DNA of 64,000 bases from Bacteroidales bacterium (GCA_017617475.1 JAFZWC010000021.1:4777-68776); one strand, 5' to 3'. Positions 16,478-25,649 are shown, counted from the stretch's first letter. Translations and numbers: made by a program. The notes: generated from the letters alone by a model not told the origin.

Positions 16478-18160
16478 TTATTGGTTTCGATTCATTCTTT
16501 TGTTTTCTTCCCAGTTGCTTTTCGTATCAAGCATATCCAGAAATAGATTCTCATCAGGAGCATGGGCATCCTTTATAGTTTGACGGAAACGCGAACGAAG
16601 CGTTCTTAGGCTGCCGATAGACACCCGTTGCATGATGATTTGCACAACAGGGTCAGGAATGCCCGCAAAAAACAGGGCTATTATTCTCCGGTTGTTTCCT
16701 CTAATTCCAGGAACCTGGTCCTTCAATTTGTCCATGATTCCCGAGCAATAGATGTTCAAGTTGTTTTCCAGTTCATGAAAGAGATTAGGCGTTTCTTTAA
16801 GTTCCAGGGCTATTTTTTTAAACTCTAGTAAAGTATTGGTTTTCTCAAGATCGTTTCCGGCATCATAATACTGGACAGATAGACCGAAAAGTCGGGCAAG
16901 TTTCTCCATGAATAGTACTCCTACTAACGTCCCATTCCCCTTTCGTATTTCTTGTTGTGAGACGGCTAATAGCGCCATTTGCTCCTTCAGCTGTGCTTCT
17001 AGTTTTTTCTTCCTGATATGAATAAGCAGAAAAATGACAAGAAACATCAAGGATAAAAAAATGTAAACAGTAACATACGCAAGGCGCTGCCTTTGTATTC
17101 GGTTTTCCCGAATGGTATTCTCGTGTTGATAATAGTCTTTTTGAGCTACGGACAGCGAATGCTGTAGAAGAACTCTTGTTATTGAATCCTGAGCAGCCAT
17201 GGCTCCAGTAACTTTTTGAAGGGCGCTTTTATAATGACCTTCCAAAGTATCGAGCCGGAATATAATGGAATTAAGTAATGCTAATTCAGATGGCGAACGA
17301 GTAACGTTGTAAGCTTTCACCATACATCTCCGGGCCGAATCAATTTGTCCAGTTCGTGCGAGCGCCAACGAATAATATCCGTAGTCACGGACATCAAGAA
17401 GATAATCCGGCATTGTTCGGAAAAAAGTCAAGGCCTGTTTAAGTGAATCTCTTTTTATTACATTTATGTAGGACAGTATCTTTAGTGATGAAATGCGGAG
17501 TTGCGAATTGTCACAAGTATTCAAAAGACTTCTTAAATAATATTGGCAACTATCTAAATCATGGTTCTTTATATAACCGTCTCCATTATTAAAATAAGTG
17601 ACAGCAAGCGCATAAATGGCATATTGCGCATATAGAGAGTCTTGATTATCTGAAAAACTGTCGATAGCCTTCCTGAAGTGTCCTCGTGCTTCAATGAAAT
17701 TATGAGTTGCATTGAAAACATTTCCCATGTTCCTATGGATAAGCCCCAAATGGTGTAAATCATGAAGCGTATTTGCTTCTTGCTTTGCTTTTTCAAAAGA
17801 GACGATTGCCGCCGGGTAATTCTTGGCGTTTTCCCTTACAATTCCTTGATAGTAATGGGATCGCATCCGATTATATAAATCACCATGGATTTCATAATAA
17901 TTGACGGAAAGGGTAATGAGACTGTCATCTAAGACATCAATGTAATTCTTATCCAAGGCAGCGTTGTATAAGAGTTCATAATAAGCCCTATCTTTTTCCC
18001 CCGACAGACGGGAAGTGTCAATCTGTTTTAGGGCAGAGAATGCGCTGTCTGGATGTTGATACAACAGTACATCAATCTTGTTCAACTGGTGCTCCACTGA
18101 GGAATGGCAAGCTGTCATCAAAAGCCATGACGCATAGAAGAAGTATCGAAAGAATCTCAT
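16478..18160 (-). CDS. TPR-containing lipoprotein with membrane helix and C-terminal helical (regulator-like) domain
   Basis: A 560-residue protein of a Bacteroidota type often annotated as a tetratricopeptide regulator. The lipobox is LLMTAC (Cys18). Residues about 40-330 are helical TPR-like repeats (YYQGIVRENAKNYPAAIVSFEKAKQ, NMGNVFNATHNFIEARGHFRKAI). One membrane helix follows (about 355-380), then a coiled-coil segment and a C-terminal domain with VVQIIMQRVSIGSLRTLRSRFRQTI, which may be helix-turn-helix-like. Such proteins are suspected membrane-tethered regulators, but DNA binding is unproven. The gene is clearly AT-richer than its flanks, suggesting acquisition. It is divergent from the lipoprotein-DUF4249-TonB receptor operon, its likeliest partner. 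Confidence 0.72.
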   Translation of the reverse strand: MRFFRYFFYASWLLMTACHSSVEHQLNKIDVLLYQHPDSAFSALKQIDTSRLSGEKDRAYYELLYNAALDKNYIDVLDDSLITLSVNYYEIHGDLYNRMRSHYYQGIVRENAKNYPAAIVSFEKAKQEANTLHDLHHLGLIHRNMGNVFNATHNFIEARGHFRKAIDSFSDNQDSLYAQYAIYALAVTYFNNGDGYIKNHDLDSCQYYLRSLLNTCDNSQLRISSLKILSYINVIKRDSLKQALTFFRTMPDYLLDVRDYGYYSLALARTGQIDSARRCMVKAYNVTRSPSELALLNSIIFRLDTLEGHYKSALQKVTGAMAAQDSITRVLLQHSLSVAQKDYYQHENTIRENRIQRQRLAYVTVYIFLSLMFLVIFLLIHIRKKKLEAQLKEQMALLAVSQQEIRKGNGTLVGVLFMEKLARLFGLSVQYYDAGNDLEKTNTLLEFKKIALELKETPNLFHELENNLNIYCSGIMDKLKDQVPGIRGNNRRIIALFFAGIPDPVVQIIMQRVSIGSLRTLRSRFRQTIKDAHAPDENLFLDMLDTKSNWEENKRMNRNQ

Positions 18161-18515
18161 GCTTCAAGTTTTTTTCAAAAATACATAAAAACACCCCAAA
18201 ATGCCAAGTGTGTAATCAAAATGTAAAGCTCCTTTTAAAGGTTGTATTGATTATCAGCCGCTTATGATTAAAAACTGTAATGTGGTTTTCTTTCTGTTGT
18301 AGGCAAGACTCCCGAAATTTGTAAACAATTCATAAATCACACAAAAGATGAAAAGAAAAGAATCATTGAGAATGACGGCCAGTATAATTACCGGTTTTAC
18401 CAACTGATGAAACAAGGATTATTATACCCATAGTAAGGACGTATTGTGGGATGTTATGTGTTTTATAATAAATTTGTATCTTTACGCAACCAGAAAACCA
18501 GAATGTTCATTGCCT
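18161..18515. other. 355-bp AT-rich intergenic region between divergent genes
   Basis: This separates the minus-strand TPR lipoprotein gene and the plus-strand lipoprotein gene. It holds no gene I can support firmly. A 19-codon open frame (18348-18407) and an 8-codon frame overlapping its stop are present. Near the plus-strand gene there are TAAATTTG and TATCTTTA, both close to the Bacteroidota -7 box. The composition matches the AT-rich TPR gene rather than the GC-rich flanks. Confidence 0.5.
18348..18407 (+). CDS. Possible 19-residue leader peptide
   Basis: ATG to TGA encodes MKRKESLRMTASIITGFTN, a basic start followed by a hydrophobic-leaning segment. It lies 108 bases upstream of the small lipoprotein gene on the same strand. 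It could be a leader peptide, the remnant of a longer gene, or chance in AT-rich DNA. No homologue is recognised. Confidence 0.2.
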   Translation: MKRKESLRMTASIITGFTN

Positions 18516-18959
18516 ATGCATAAAAGACTCGTTTTACTCTTCACATTATTTGCAGCGCTGCTGGCCTTTTCCTGTACAAAACTGCCCATCTTCGAATTTG
18601 ATTTGGAGGGTGTTGAGGGAAAATGGCTGGTGACTTCCACTACAGGGAAGATGGCTATAGATTATGGCCACTATGACGATATTGTATTTGCAGTCAACGA
18701 CACGGTCCGCTTTTTTAAGATTCGTGATAATCTTCACCGATTATTTGTTTCCCGTCCCGACGAAAATAGATATTATGACGAAGACTTGGACCTCCATTAT
18801 TACATGCGAATAGGTTACTCACCCAACGAAGACAAAAAATCTTTTAACGTGATAGTTAATCGTACACAAACGTTTGAGCTCCTGGAAGCCACAAAGGAGA
18901 CAATTGTGTTCGGACTCGCAGATAATGGAGCAAAAGCGGTTCTAAAAAAAGAAGAATGA
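18516..18959 (+). CDS. Small lipoprotein of unknown function
   Basis: A 147-residue lipoprotein; MHKRLVLLFTLFAALLAFSC gives a clear signal with Cys20. I chose this ATG over an upstream in-frame ATG at 18444 because only this one produces a lipoprotein signal. The mature part (FDLEGVEGKWLVTSTTGKMAIDYGHYDDIVFAVND, later ETIVFGLADNG) looks like a small beta-barrel or lipocalin-like module, but no family is recognised. Its stop overlaps the start of the DUF4249 gene (ATGA), so it is the first gene of a three-gene operon with DUF4249 and a TonB-dependent receptor. Confidence 0.75.
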   Translation: MHKRLVLLFTLFAALLAFSCTKLPIFEFDLEGVEGKWLVTSTTGKMAIDYGHYDDIVFAVNDTVRFFKIRDNLHRLFVSRPDENRYYDEDLDLHYYMRIGYSPNEDKKSFNVIVNRTQTFELLEATKETIVFGLADNGAKAVLKKEE

Positions 18960-20266
18960 GAAGCCATCGCTCGCTTAGTTTTATTGGGGTTATTATGTCA
19001 GTGTTCCTCCTCGCGTCCTGCGTGGAGGACATTGACATGGATACTGGTGAGGAACTGCCGGTTGTGGTGGACTGTATCCTGAAGATGGACACGGTCCAAA
19101 CGCTTCGGCTCTATCACATGAAGAAACTGAATGCCGAAGGGTATGAACCGGTATCCGAAGCCAGGGTGGAACTGCAGCGGATTCAAAAGAATGGCAGTTT
19201 CTTCAAGGTGGCCGAATTCCACCATTCGGAAGGTCTCCTGTGGGAAACCCGCTTTGAGCCCGTTTTCGGCGAGGGTTACAGGCTGTCCATTTCCCTACCC
19301 GGGAAGGAGGAATTATTTGCTACCACCTCTTTCCCTGAGGATATGCGCCTGGTCCTTCATCAAAAAGTCCTCCATGACGGCACGCGTTTATATGACAACG
19401 CCAAGGACACAACGGTCTTAACCATGATTACGGCCGAAGTAGCCACCGCCAGAATGGTCACGATGGATGATTTCAACCGCGGGGTAATGAAAGGAGTCGC
19501 GTTTCCGGAAGACGCCGACTTTCCGGTAAAGGCCTATATTCCCTCAGGAGGCAAAGCCTGCAAGATGTGGCTTTACCCCAGGCGTGATTCCATTGTTGTG
19601 TATCCTCCTGATAATTCCATCGAATGGCACCCTCCATTCACATTCTCCGATTTGCCATTCATCCCGTCCCCCAAGCCTTACTGTGACCTTGTTGTCACCG
19701 ACCACCCTTGTGCAGACAACTTCAACGTGATTCCCGGCAAAGTGACGGATTTGGACCTGGTCCAGGTCCCCGTGAATACCATGACAAAAATCGAAAGGAA
19801 ATACCACTTTTATAACGGCCATTATTATCCGGTGTTTACGGACGATTATCTTCTCAATTACACCCAGTGGATTCCCGAGATGTGCCCGGACCTCCCGCTC
19901 CACAAGGGTTTTGTGAGGATAGACCAGCCGGAAGGGTTTACGAATGGCCTGACGGATGAGGACTTCAAGACAAGCTATCTTTCTACCAGCGGCAGTTTCC
20001 TGATTCTTGGGGATTATTCCGATTACCTTACGGGAGTTGAGCCCTTCCTGATAGAAGTGCGCTTCCTGTCGGATGAGTACGACGCATTCCTTCGCGATTT
20101 GCATATCCGGAACTTGTCCAGGGACAACTTCATCCTCTCCACCTACGACTCCAACAATATTTACTCCAACATTAATGGAGGCGTAGGAGTATTTGGGGCC
20201 GAGAACACCACTTGGGCCGAAGATGCTTGCAATAAAAGCTTTCCTCACTCTCTCATTATTCGTTAA
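18956..20266 (+). CDS. DUF4249 family lipoprotein
   Basis: A 436-residue outer-membrane-type lipoprotein (MSVFLLASC, Cys22). The sequence after the signal, VEDIDMDTGEELPVVVDCIL followed by repeated beta-strand patterns and YRLSISLPGKEELFATTSFPE, matches the DUF4249 family. Members are usually encoded beside a TonB-dependent receptor with a short plug and may act as its surface lid or ligand-binding partner, analogous to SusD. Here it starts by ATGA overlap with the small lipoprotein gene, and the receptor gene begins on the base after its stop. The ligand is unknown. Confidence 0.85.
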   Translation: MRSHRSLSFIGVIMSVFLLASCVEDIDMDTGEELPVVVDCILKMDTVQTLRLYHMKKLNAEGYEPVSEARVELQRIQKNGSFFKVAEFHHSEGLLWETRFEPVFGEGYRLSISLPGKEELFATTSFPEDMRLVLHQKVLHDGTRLYDNAKDTTVLTMITAEVATARMVTMDDFNRGVMKGVAFPEDADFPVKAYIPSGGKACKMWLYPRRDSIVVYPPDNSIEWHPPFTFSDLPFIPSPKPYCDLVVTDHPCADNFNVIPGKVTDLDLVQVPVNTMTKIERKYHFYNGHYYPVFTDDYLLNYTQWIPEMCPDLPLHKGFVRIDQPEGFTNGLTDEDFKTSYLSTSGSFLILGDYSDYLTGVEPFLIEVRFLSDEYDAFLRDLHIRNLSRDNFILSTYDSNNIYSNINGGVGVFGAENTTWAEDACNKSFPHSLIIR

Positions 20267-22312
20267 ATGATGAAATATGCAAGGATAGCTACGGCACTGA
20301 TTGCCCTCGCGTTGGCAGGAGCACCCCTCCCGGCCCAGGAGGTGCGCCGGGACACCATCCGGGCCGCCCGGATTACGGCCACCCTGCAGCATCGCGCCGG
20401 GACGAGGATGATTAAGTCTTCGGATATCCGGGCGCTCATCACCCCGCTGGGGGACGGGAGCGCCATCAAGCTCATCCAGACGCTGCCCGGTGTGGCTACC
20501 GGGGCCGAAGGGTCATCGGCCATCTACGTGCGCGGCGGCAATCTGGGCAGCAATGTGATCACAATAGACGGCGTGCCCCTTTACGGCTCCGGCCACATCC
20601 TGGGTTTCTCCACTTCCTATTCGCCAGATATCGTCTCCGATACCCGCTTTATGGTGGGCGGCTTCTCCTCCGAGGAGGGCAACCTCACCTCTTCCCACAT
20701 CAAAGTGGGCACCCGTGACGGTGATTTCGACAAACTGTCCGGCGGGGTTTCGGCCAGTCCCTTCATCCTGGGGGGACACATCTCCACTCCCATCGTCAAA
20801 GACAAGCTGTCCTTCCTGGGCGCAGTCCGGTTCAGCCCAGTGGGATGGGAACTGCAGGCGGTAAAAGGGATGACCCGCGCCATGGACGGGATTTCTGATA
20901 TCACGGCCCTGGTTGGGGATGCCTATGGAAAATTCAAATGGCAGATAAGTCCCCGACAAAGCCTCTCGCTCTCGGGCTTCTACAGCCTGGACTCGTACGG
21001 CTATACGTATGGTTCAACCTCCCGGGACAAGATGGGCTGGAGCAATGCGATTGTCTCCCTGCTTCACGATATTTCCTTTGATTCCCCCTGGAGGGTGGAG
21101 ACCGGTCTCTCGGCCAACCGCTTTACCAATTACCAGGGCATGAGCAAAACTCTGGAGGGGAAAGACAATGCCGTGGATTTGCAGAGCGGGCTGGAAGAAG
21201 CCACTTTGCGGTCTACGGCCTTCTGGGAGGGAGGCTCAGGATGGACCTTCCAGGGAGGCCTGAAAGGCCGGTATGCCTCTTTCAGTCTGGGCTCTTCGGC
21301 GCGGTCCAACACGCTGCTGCTCACCGCCCACGCCCAGATAGGGAAATCCCAAGAGGGCCGATACGAGGTGATGGCCGCCGGCAGGGTCAACTTCTTTTCT
21401 TCCGGAGCGGGAACATACAAAGGGCATGATTTGAGGGCTTTCGACCCGGAAGTTTCCGTGTCCGGAAAACTGTTCCTGATCAGGGACCTCTTGGGGCTGG
21501 AAGCTACCTATGACCGGACCGTGCAGTACTATCATACGCTGGAGGGCATCCCCCTAGGCTGGTCGCTGGACATGCTGGTCCCGTCCGACGCCCAGTTTTC
21601 CCCGGAAAAAGCGTCGCAGGTATATGCCGGATTCTTCCTTTCCGGAAAGCAGCACCGGATTACGGCGGGTGCCTATTACAAGAAGATGGACCACCTCATC
21701 TTCTTCAAGGACGCCACCCGGCTGTTCAGTTCGGCGGCAGCCGGTTGGAGGGATAACATAAAAACCGGCTCGGGCACATCTAAAGGCGCTGAGATACTCT
21801 ATGAGTTGGATTTGGAGAGGCTGGATGCCAGAGTGGCCTACACACTTTCGAAGACAGACCGGGTCTTTGCGGAACTCAATGAAGGCGAGGCCTTCCCGGC
21901 AAAGTTTGACAGGAGGCACATCCTCAATGCCAGATTGGATTACGTGATCCTTAAGAAGACGAAAACGGAATTGGGTGTCAACACCTTCTTTACCTACCAG
22001 TCCGGTCATTGGGCCACCGTACCCGCGGGGCAGTTCAGCGGCTGGATTACCCCGGGTGGCCAGGAGGTTGTCATAAACTACCACACAGGAATTCACAATT
22101 GGCAAGCTCCAGCATATATTCGCTGGGATTTGGGTGTGTCCTTTAAATACGGTGAAGGCACACGCCATCCAGGAATGCTCAACGTTGGAATCTATAATGT
22201 CCTGAACCGGCACAATGTCTACAGCATCATGTACGACCCCGACAGCCGCAGTTGGAAGAGCCTGTCCCTTTTCCCCATCATGCCTACTGTAAACTGGTCC
22301 ATGGAGTTCTGA
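20267..22312 (+). CDS. TonB-dependent receptor (DUF4249-associated type)
   Basis: Outer-membrane TonB-dependent receptor, 681 residues, short for the family. The signal peptide ends APLPAQ. The plug domain follows directly (SAIKLIQTLPGVATGAEGSSAIYVRGGN, VITIDGVPLYGSGHILGF). The usual N-terminal carboxypeptidase-regulatory-like domain of Bacteroidota receptors is absent. The beta-barrel ends in the aromatic terminus WSMEF expected for outer-membrane proteins. It is the last gene of the lipoprotein-DUF4249 operon, with ATG immediately after the DUF4249 stop. The substrate cannot be inferred; no sugar-related gene is attached. Confidence 0.88.
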   Translation: MMKYARIATALIALALAGAPLPAQEVRRDTIRAARITATLQHRAGTRMIKSSDIRALITPLGDGSAIKLIQTLPGVATGAEGSSAIYVRGGNLGSNVITIDGVPLYGSGHILGFSTSYSPDIVSDTRFMVGGFSSEEGNLTSSHIKVGTRDGDFDKLSGGVSASPFILGGHISTPIVKDKLSFLGAVRFSPVGWELQAVKGMTRAMDGISDITALVGDAYGKFKWQISPRQSLSLSGFYSLDSYGYTYGSTSRDKMGWSNAIVSLLHDISFDSPWRVETGLSANRFTNYQGMSKTLEGKDNAVDLQSGLEEATLRSTAFWEGGSGWTFQGGLKGRYASFSLGSSARSNTLLLTAHAQIGKSQEGRYEVMAAGRVNFFSSGAGTYKGHDLRAFDPEVSVSGKLFLIRDLLGLEATYDRTVQYYHTLEGIPLGWSLDMLVPSDAQFSPEKASQVYAGFFLSGKQHRITAGAYYKKMDHLIFFKDATRLFSSAAAGWRDNIKTGSGTSKGAEILYELDLERLDARVAYTLSKTDRVFAELNEGEAFPAKFDRRHILNARLDYVILKKTKTELGVNTFFTYQSGHWATVPAGQFSGWITPGGQEVVINYHTGIHNWQAPAYIRWDLGVSFKYGEGTRHPGMLNVGIYNVLNRHNVYSIMYDPDSRSWKSLSLFPIMPTVNWSMEF

Positions 22313-22327
22313 TACAGATTTTTTTTG

Positions 22328-22335
22328 TATCTTTG
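22328..22335 (+). promoter_or_regulatory. TATCTTTG promoter box just upstream of polA
   Basis: The sequence matches the Bacteroidota -7 box TAnnTTTG, preceded by a T-run. The expected start point is only a few bases before the polA ATG at 22342, so the mRNA would have almost no leader. No good TTTG box is seen at the -33 position. Confidence 0.5.
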
Positions 22336-22341
22336 AACTCT

Positions 22342-25068
22342 ATGGACAAACTTTTCCTCATTGACGGACACGCGCTGGTATTCAAGATGTACTATGCGTT
22401 CCTGCGCCGTCCCATGATCAATTCCAAAGGGGCCGACATGTCCATCCTGTTCGGCTTCACCAAATACCTGCTGGAGATGCTGGAAAGGGAAAAGCCCACG
22501 CATGTGGCCGTGGCCTTCGACCCCCCGGGCGGCACCTTCCGCAACCAGCTGTATCCGGAGTACAAGGGCACCCGTCCCCCTACCCCGCAACTGGTGATTG
22601 ATGCCCTGGAGCCCCTCACGGAGCTGGTGCAGGAAATGAACATCCCCGTCCTGACCATCCCCGGCTTCGAGGCCGATGACGTCCTGGGATCGGCCGCCAC
22701 GCAGTTTGCCTCCGACTCGCTGGACGTATATATGGTTACCCCCGACAAGGACTACGGGCAGCTGATTGGCCCGCACGCCTTCCAGCTGAAGCCCGGCAAG
22801 AGCGGGGCCGAGGCCGAACTGGTGAACACCGCCACCCTCTGTGAGAAATGGGGAATCTCGGAGCCCGCGCAAGTGATTGACATGCTGGCCATTTGCGGCG
22901 ACACGGCCGACAACGTGCCCGGCGTGAAGGGCGTGGGCGAAGTGGGCGCCGCCAAGCTCATTGCCAAGTACGGCAGCCTGGAAAACATCTACGCACACCT
23001 TTCCGAGCTCACTCCCAAGCAGCAGGAGCTCTTCCGGGAAGCAGAGCCGCACATGGCCCTGTCCAAGACCCTGGTTACCATAAAGACCGACATGGAGCTC
23101 CCCGTAACGCTGGAAGACATGCGTTACACCGGGCAGTTCCAGCCCCGGCTGGCCGAACTTTTCAACTATTATGAGTTCAATTCCCTCCGGAAATACCTTC
23201 CTTCTGCCATGCCTGCCGGACTGGGGTTGTCACCCATTTCCGTCGCCAAAAAAAAGGCCGATGCTCCGGAAAGGGTGGCAACCCCAGCTCCGGGGATTGA
23301 CCACATGGCCGGCGGGGCTTCGGCCCTCTTTTTGGCCCCGGCGGGTACAGCATCCCCGATGGCGGATGTATTGAAAGCCGCAAAACAGACCGGCAAGGTC
23401 GGGCTGGTATTGGCTGGAAAGAAGTTGTTCATGGCCTCCGACGGCTTAGTGTCGCAAGGAGATACGCTCGGCCCTTCGGGCCTCTGTATGACAAAAGGCA
23501 CGGACCTCGGTATGACAAAGGGTCTCCTGGAAGACCCGTCCATTGCCAAATACGGGGTGGACCTGAAGAAGATGGCCAACACGCTGGCCGAAGAAGGCAT
23601 AAGCCTGGAAGGGCAGTGGAACGACATCGAGCTCATGCATTACGTGCTCAATCCCGAGCGCAGCCACGAGCTGGCGGCGCTGTCACAGACGTACCTGGGC
23701 GTATCGCTGGAAGAATCGGCCGCGCCCGCCGTCACCGGCTCCCTCTTTGACGAAGTCCCCGAGGAAGACGACTCGCCCCGCTTCAAGGAGGCGGCCGTGC
23801 TCGTTCCTCTGGGCGACAAGCTGCGGGAGAACCTCCCCGCCTTTTACGACTCCATGGAAGAACCCCTGGCCAAAGTGCTGGCCCAGATGGAGCGCGACGG
23901 GGTAAAAGTGGACATGGAGCAACTGAAGGTCTTTGCCGACGATTTGCGCAAAGAGCTTGTGGAGCGCGAGGCGCGCATCCGGGAAATGGCCGGGGAGCCC
24001 ACCTTGAACATTTCCTCCCCCAAGCAGGTAGGAGACCTTCTCTTTGACAAACTGAAACTGGATCCCAAGGCCAAGAAGAGCGGCAACAAGAGCCAGTATA
24101 CCACCGACGAAGCCACGCTGGTGGCCATAGCGGACCGGCATCCCATCGTAAACGAAATCCTGGAATTCCGGGCCGTCAAAAAGCTGCTGTCCACCTACAT
24201 AGAGCCCTTCCCTTCCTACATTTCGGAAAAGGACGGCCGGGTGCACACCACGTTCAATCAGGCGCTTACGGCCACCGGCCGCCTGTCCAGTTCCAATCCC
24301 AACCTGCAGAACATTCCGGTGCGCACGGAGCGGGGCAAGGAGATTCGCAAGGCCTTCGTTCCGGGCATTCCGGACGGACTCATAGTAAGTGCAGACTATT
24401 CCCAGATTGAGCTGCGCATCATGGCTCACCTGAGCTGCGACGCCCACCTCACCCAGGCCTTCCGCGACGGGGTGGACGTACATGCCGCCACCGCCGCCAA
24501 AATCTTCCGCATTCCGGTAGAGCAGGTGACGCGGGAACAGCGCGGCATGGCCAAGACGGCCAATTTCGGCATTATGTACGGCATCTCCTCCTTCGGCCTG
24601 GCCCAGCGGCTGCACCTGAGCCGCAGCGCCGCCAAGGAACTCATCGACGGCTATTTCGGGGCCTTCCCGGCCATCCGCGGCTTCATTGACGACAGCATTG
24701 CCTTCGCCCGGGAAAACGGCTACGTGGAAACCCTCTTCGGCCGCCGCCGCTACCTGCCGGACATCAGTGCCCGCAATGCCACGGTACGCGCCCTGGCCGA
24801 ACGCAACGCCGTCAACGCCCCCATCCAGGGGACATCGGCCGATATCATCAAACTGGCCATGATAGGCGTAGCCCGTCGGCTTAAGGAAAGCGGCCTCAAG
24901 AGCCGTATGGTGCTGCAGATTCACGACGAATTGCTGTTCGAGGCTCCGGCAGCGGAGGTACCCCAGCTGCAGGAACTGGTGAAAGATGTGATGGAGAACG
25001 TGATCAAGCTGTCGGTTCCGCTCACCGTGGAATGCAGCAGCGGAAACAATTGGTTGGAAGCCCATTAA
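22342..25068 (+). CDS. polA: DNA polymerase I
   Basis: Replication and repair polymerase of 908 residues. I start at MDKLFLIDGHALVF, which matches the family, not at in-frame codons further upstream. The 5'-3' exonuclease domain shows KGTRPPTP, PGFEADDVLGS and GVKGVGEVGAAKLI. The polymerase domain shows RLSSSNPNLQNIPVRTERGK, SADYSQIELRIMAHLS (motif A), the O-helix region AKTANFGIMYG and MVLQIHDELLFE (motif C). The middle 3'-5' exonuclease-like domain lacks a visible Asp-x-Glu motif and the later metal-binding Asp, so proofreading is probably lost. That domain contains a repeat-derived stretch at 23461-23520 (GPSGLCMTKGTDLGMTKG). The sigma factor gene follows 5 bases later. Confidence 0.96.
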   Translation: MDKLFLIDGHALVFKMYYAFLRRPMINSKGADMSILFGFTKYLLEMLEREKPTHVAVAFDPPGGTFRNQLYPEYKGTRPPTPQLVIDALEPLTELVQEMNIPVLTIPGFEADDVLGSAATQFASDSLDVYMVTPDKDYGQLIGPHAFQLKPGKSGAEAELVNTATLCEKWGISEPAQVIDMLAICGDTADNVPGVKGVGEVGAAKLIAKYGSLENIYAHLSELTPKQQELFREAEPHMALSKTLVTIKTDMELPVTLEDMRYTGQFQPRLAELFNYYEFNSLRKYLPSAMPAGLGLSPISVAKKKADAPERVATPAPGIDHMAGGASALFLAPAGTASPMADVLKAAKQTGKVGLVLAGKKLFMASDGLVSQGDTLGPSGLCMTKGTDLGMTKGLLEDPSIAKYGVDLKKMANTLAEEGISLEGQWNDIELMHYVLNPERSHELAALSQTYLGVSLEESAAPAVTGSLFDEVPEEDDSPRFKEAAVLVPLGDKLRENLPAFYDSMEEPLAKVLAQMERDGVKVDMEQLKVFADDLRKELVEREARIREMAGEPTLNISSPKQVGDLLFDKLKLDPKAKKSGNKSQYTTDEATLVAIADRHPIVNEILEFRAVKKLLSTYIEPFPSYISEKDGRVHTTFNQALTATGRLSSSNPNLQNIPVRTERGKEIRKAFVPGIPDGLIVSADYSQIELRIMAHLSCDAHLTQAFRDGVDVHAATAAKIFRIPVEQVTREQRGMAKTANFGIMYGISSFGLAQRLHLSRSAAKELIDGYFGAFPAIRGFIDDSIAFARENGYVETLFGRRRYLPDISARNATVRALAERNAVNAPIQGTSADIIKLAMIGVARRLKESGLKSRMVLQIHDELLFEAPAAEVPQLQELVKDVMENVIKLSVPLTVECSSGNNWLEAH
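23461..23520. repeat. Dispersed repeat units inside the polA coding sequence
   Basis: Two units ending in TATGACAAA occur in frame: one containing CTCGGCCCTTCGGGCCTCTG before the tail, one shorter with GGACCTCGG. They encode GPSGLCMTKG and TDLGMTKG in the inactive-looking exonuclease domain. They resemble the ATGACA-ended repeats in intergenic sites of this window, with a more diverged body. Confidence 0.6.
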
Positions 25069-25073
25069 CAGAT

Positions 25074-25649
25074 ATGGAGAGCAAAGAAAAAGAGTTGGTG
25101 GAAAAAGCTGTGCAGGGAGACCAGATGGCCTTCCGCATGCTGTACCAGATTCACGAAAAAGCCGTCCGCGGACGCGTAAGCGGGTACTTCCATTGGAAGG
25201 CCGATGTGGACGACGTGGTGCTGGAAAGCTTCCAGAAAGCCTTCAGCGCCCTGCAGGGTTTTGACACACAGCGGGAGTTCCGCCCCTGGCTGCTCACCAT
25301 TGCCACCCGTACGGCGCTGGACCACCTGGAGAGCATCAAGCGGGAGACGGAGAAGAAGGAGGGCATCCTGCACAAGGCGGGGGCCGACAGTCCCGAAGGC
25401 AGCACTCCCCTCACGGACTTCACTCCGGAAGAGGAGATTATCAACGACGAGGTGCACGAGCGGCTCATGGGGTTCATTGACGAGCTCCCCTCGCTGTACA
25501 AAGACGTCATGATCAAGTACATGATAGAAGAACTGGAATACGAAGAGATTGCCAAGGAACTGGACCTGGAACTGAACACGGTGCGAACGCGCATCCGCCG
25601 GGGCAAACAGCACCTGGCCCAGATGATGCAAAGGGGGGAAGTGGAATGA
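25074..25649 (+). CDS. ECF-type RNA polymerase sigma-70 factor
   Basis: A 191-residue group IV sigma factor. The region 2 core reads DVDDVVLESFQKAFSALQGFDTQREFRPWLLTIATRTALDHLES, and region 4 reads LPSLYKDVMIKYMIEELEYEEIAKELDLELNTVRTRIRRGKQHL. The linker between them carries an acidic, Pro-rich stretch. No anti-sigma gene is adjacent. It lies between polA and rsmG in a tight run (5 bases after polA; ATGA overlap with rsmG), so it may be expressed constitutively with them and be controlled otherwise. The start MESKEKEL is preferred over an upstream frame that overlaps polA. Confidence 0.92.
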   Translation: MESKEKELVEKAVQGDQMAFRMLYQIHEKAVRGRVSGYFHWKADVDDVVLESFQKAFSALQGFDTQREFRPWLLTIATRTALDHLESIKRETEKKEGILHKAGADSPEGSTPLTDFTPEEEIINDEVHERLMGFIDELPSLYKDVMIKYMIEELEYEEIAKELDLELNTVRTRIRRGKQHLAQMMQRGEVE

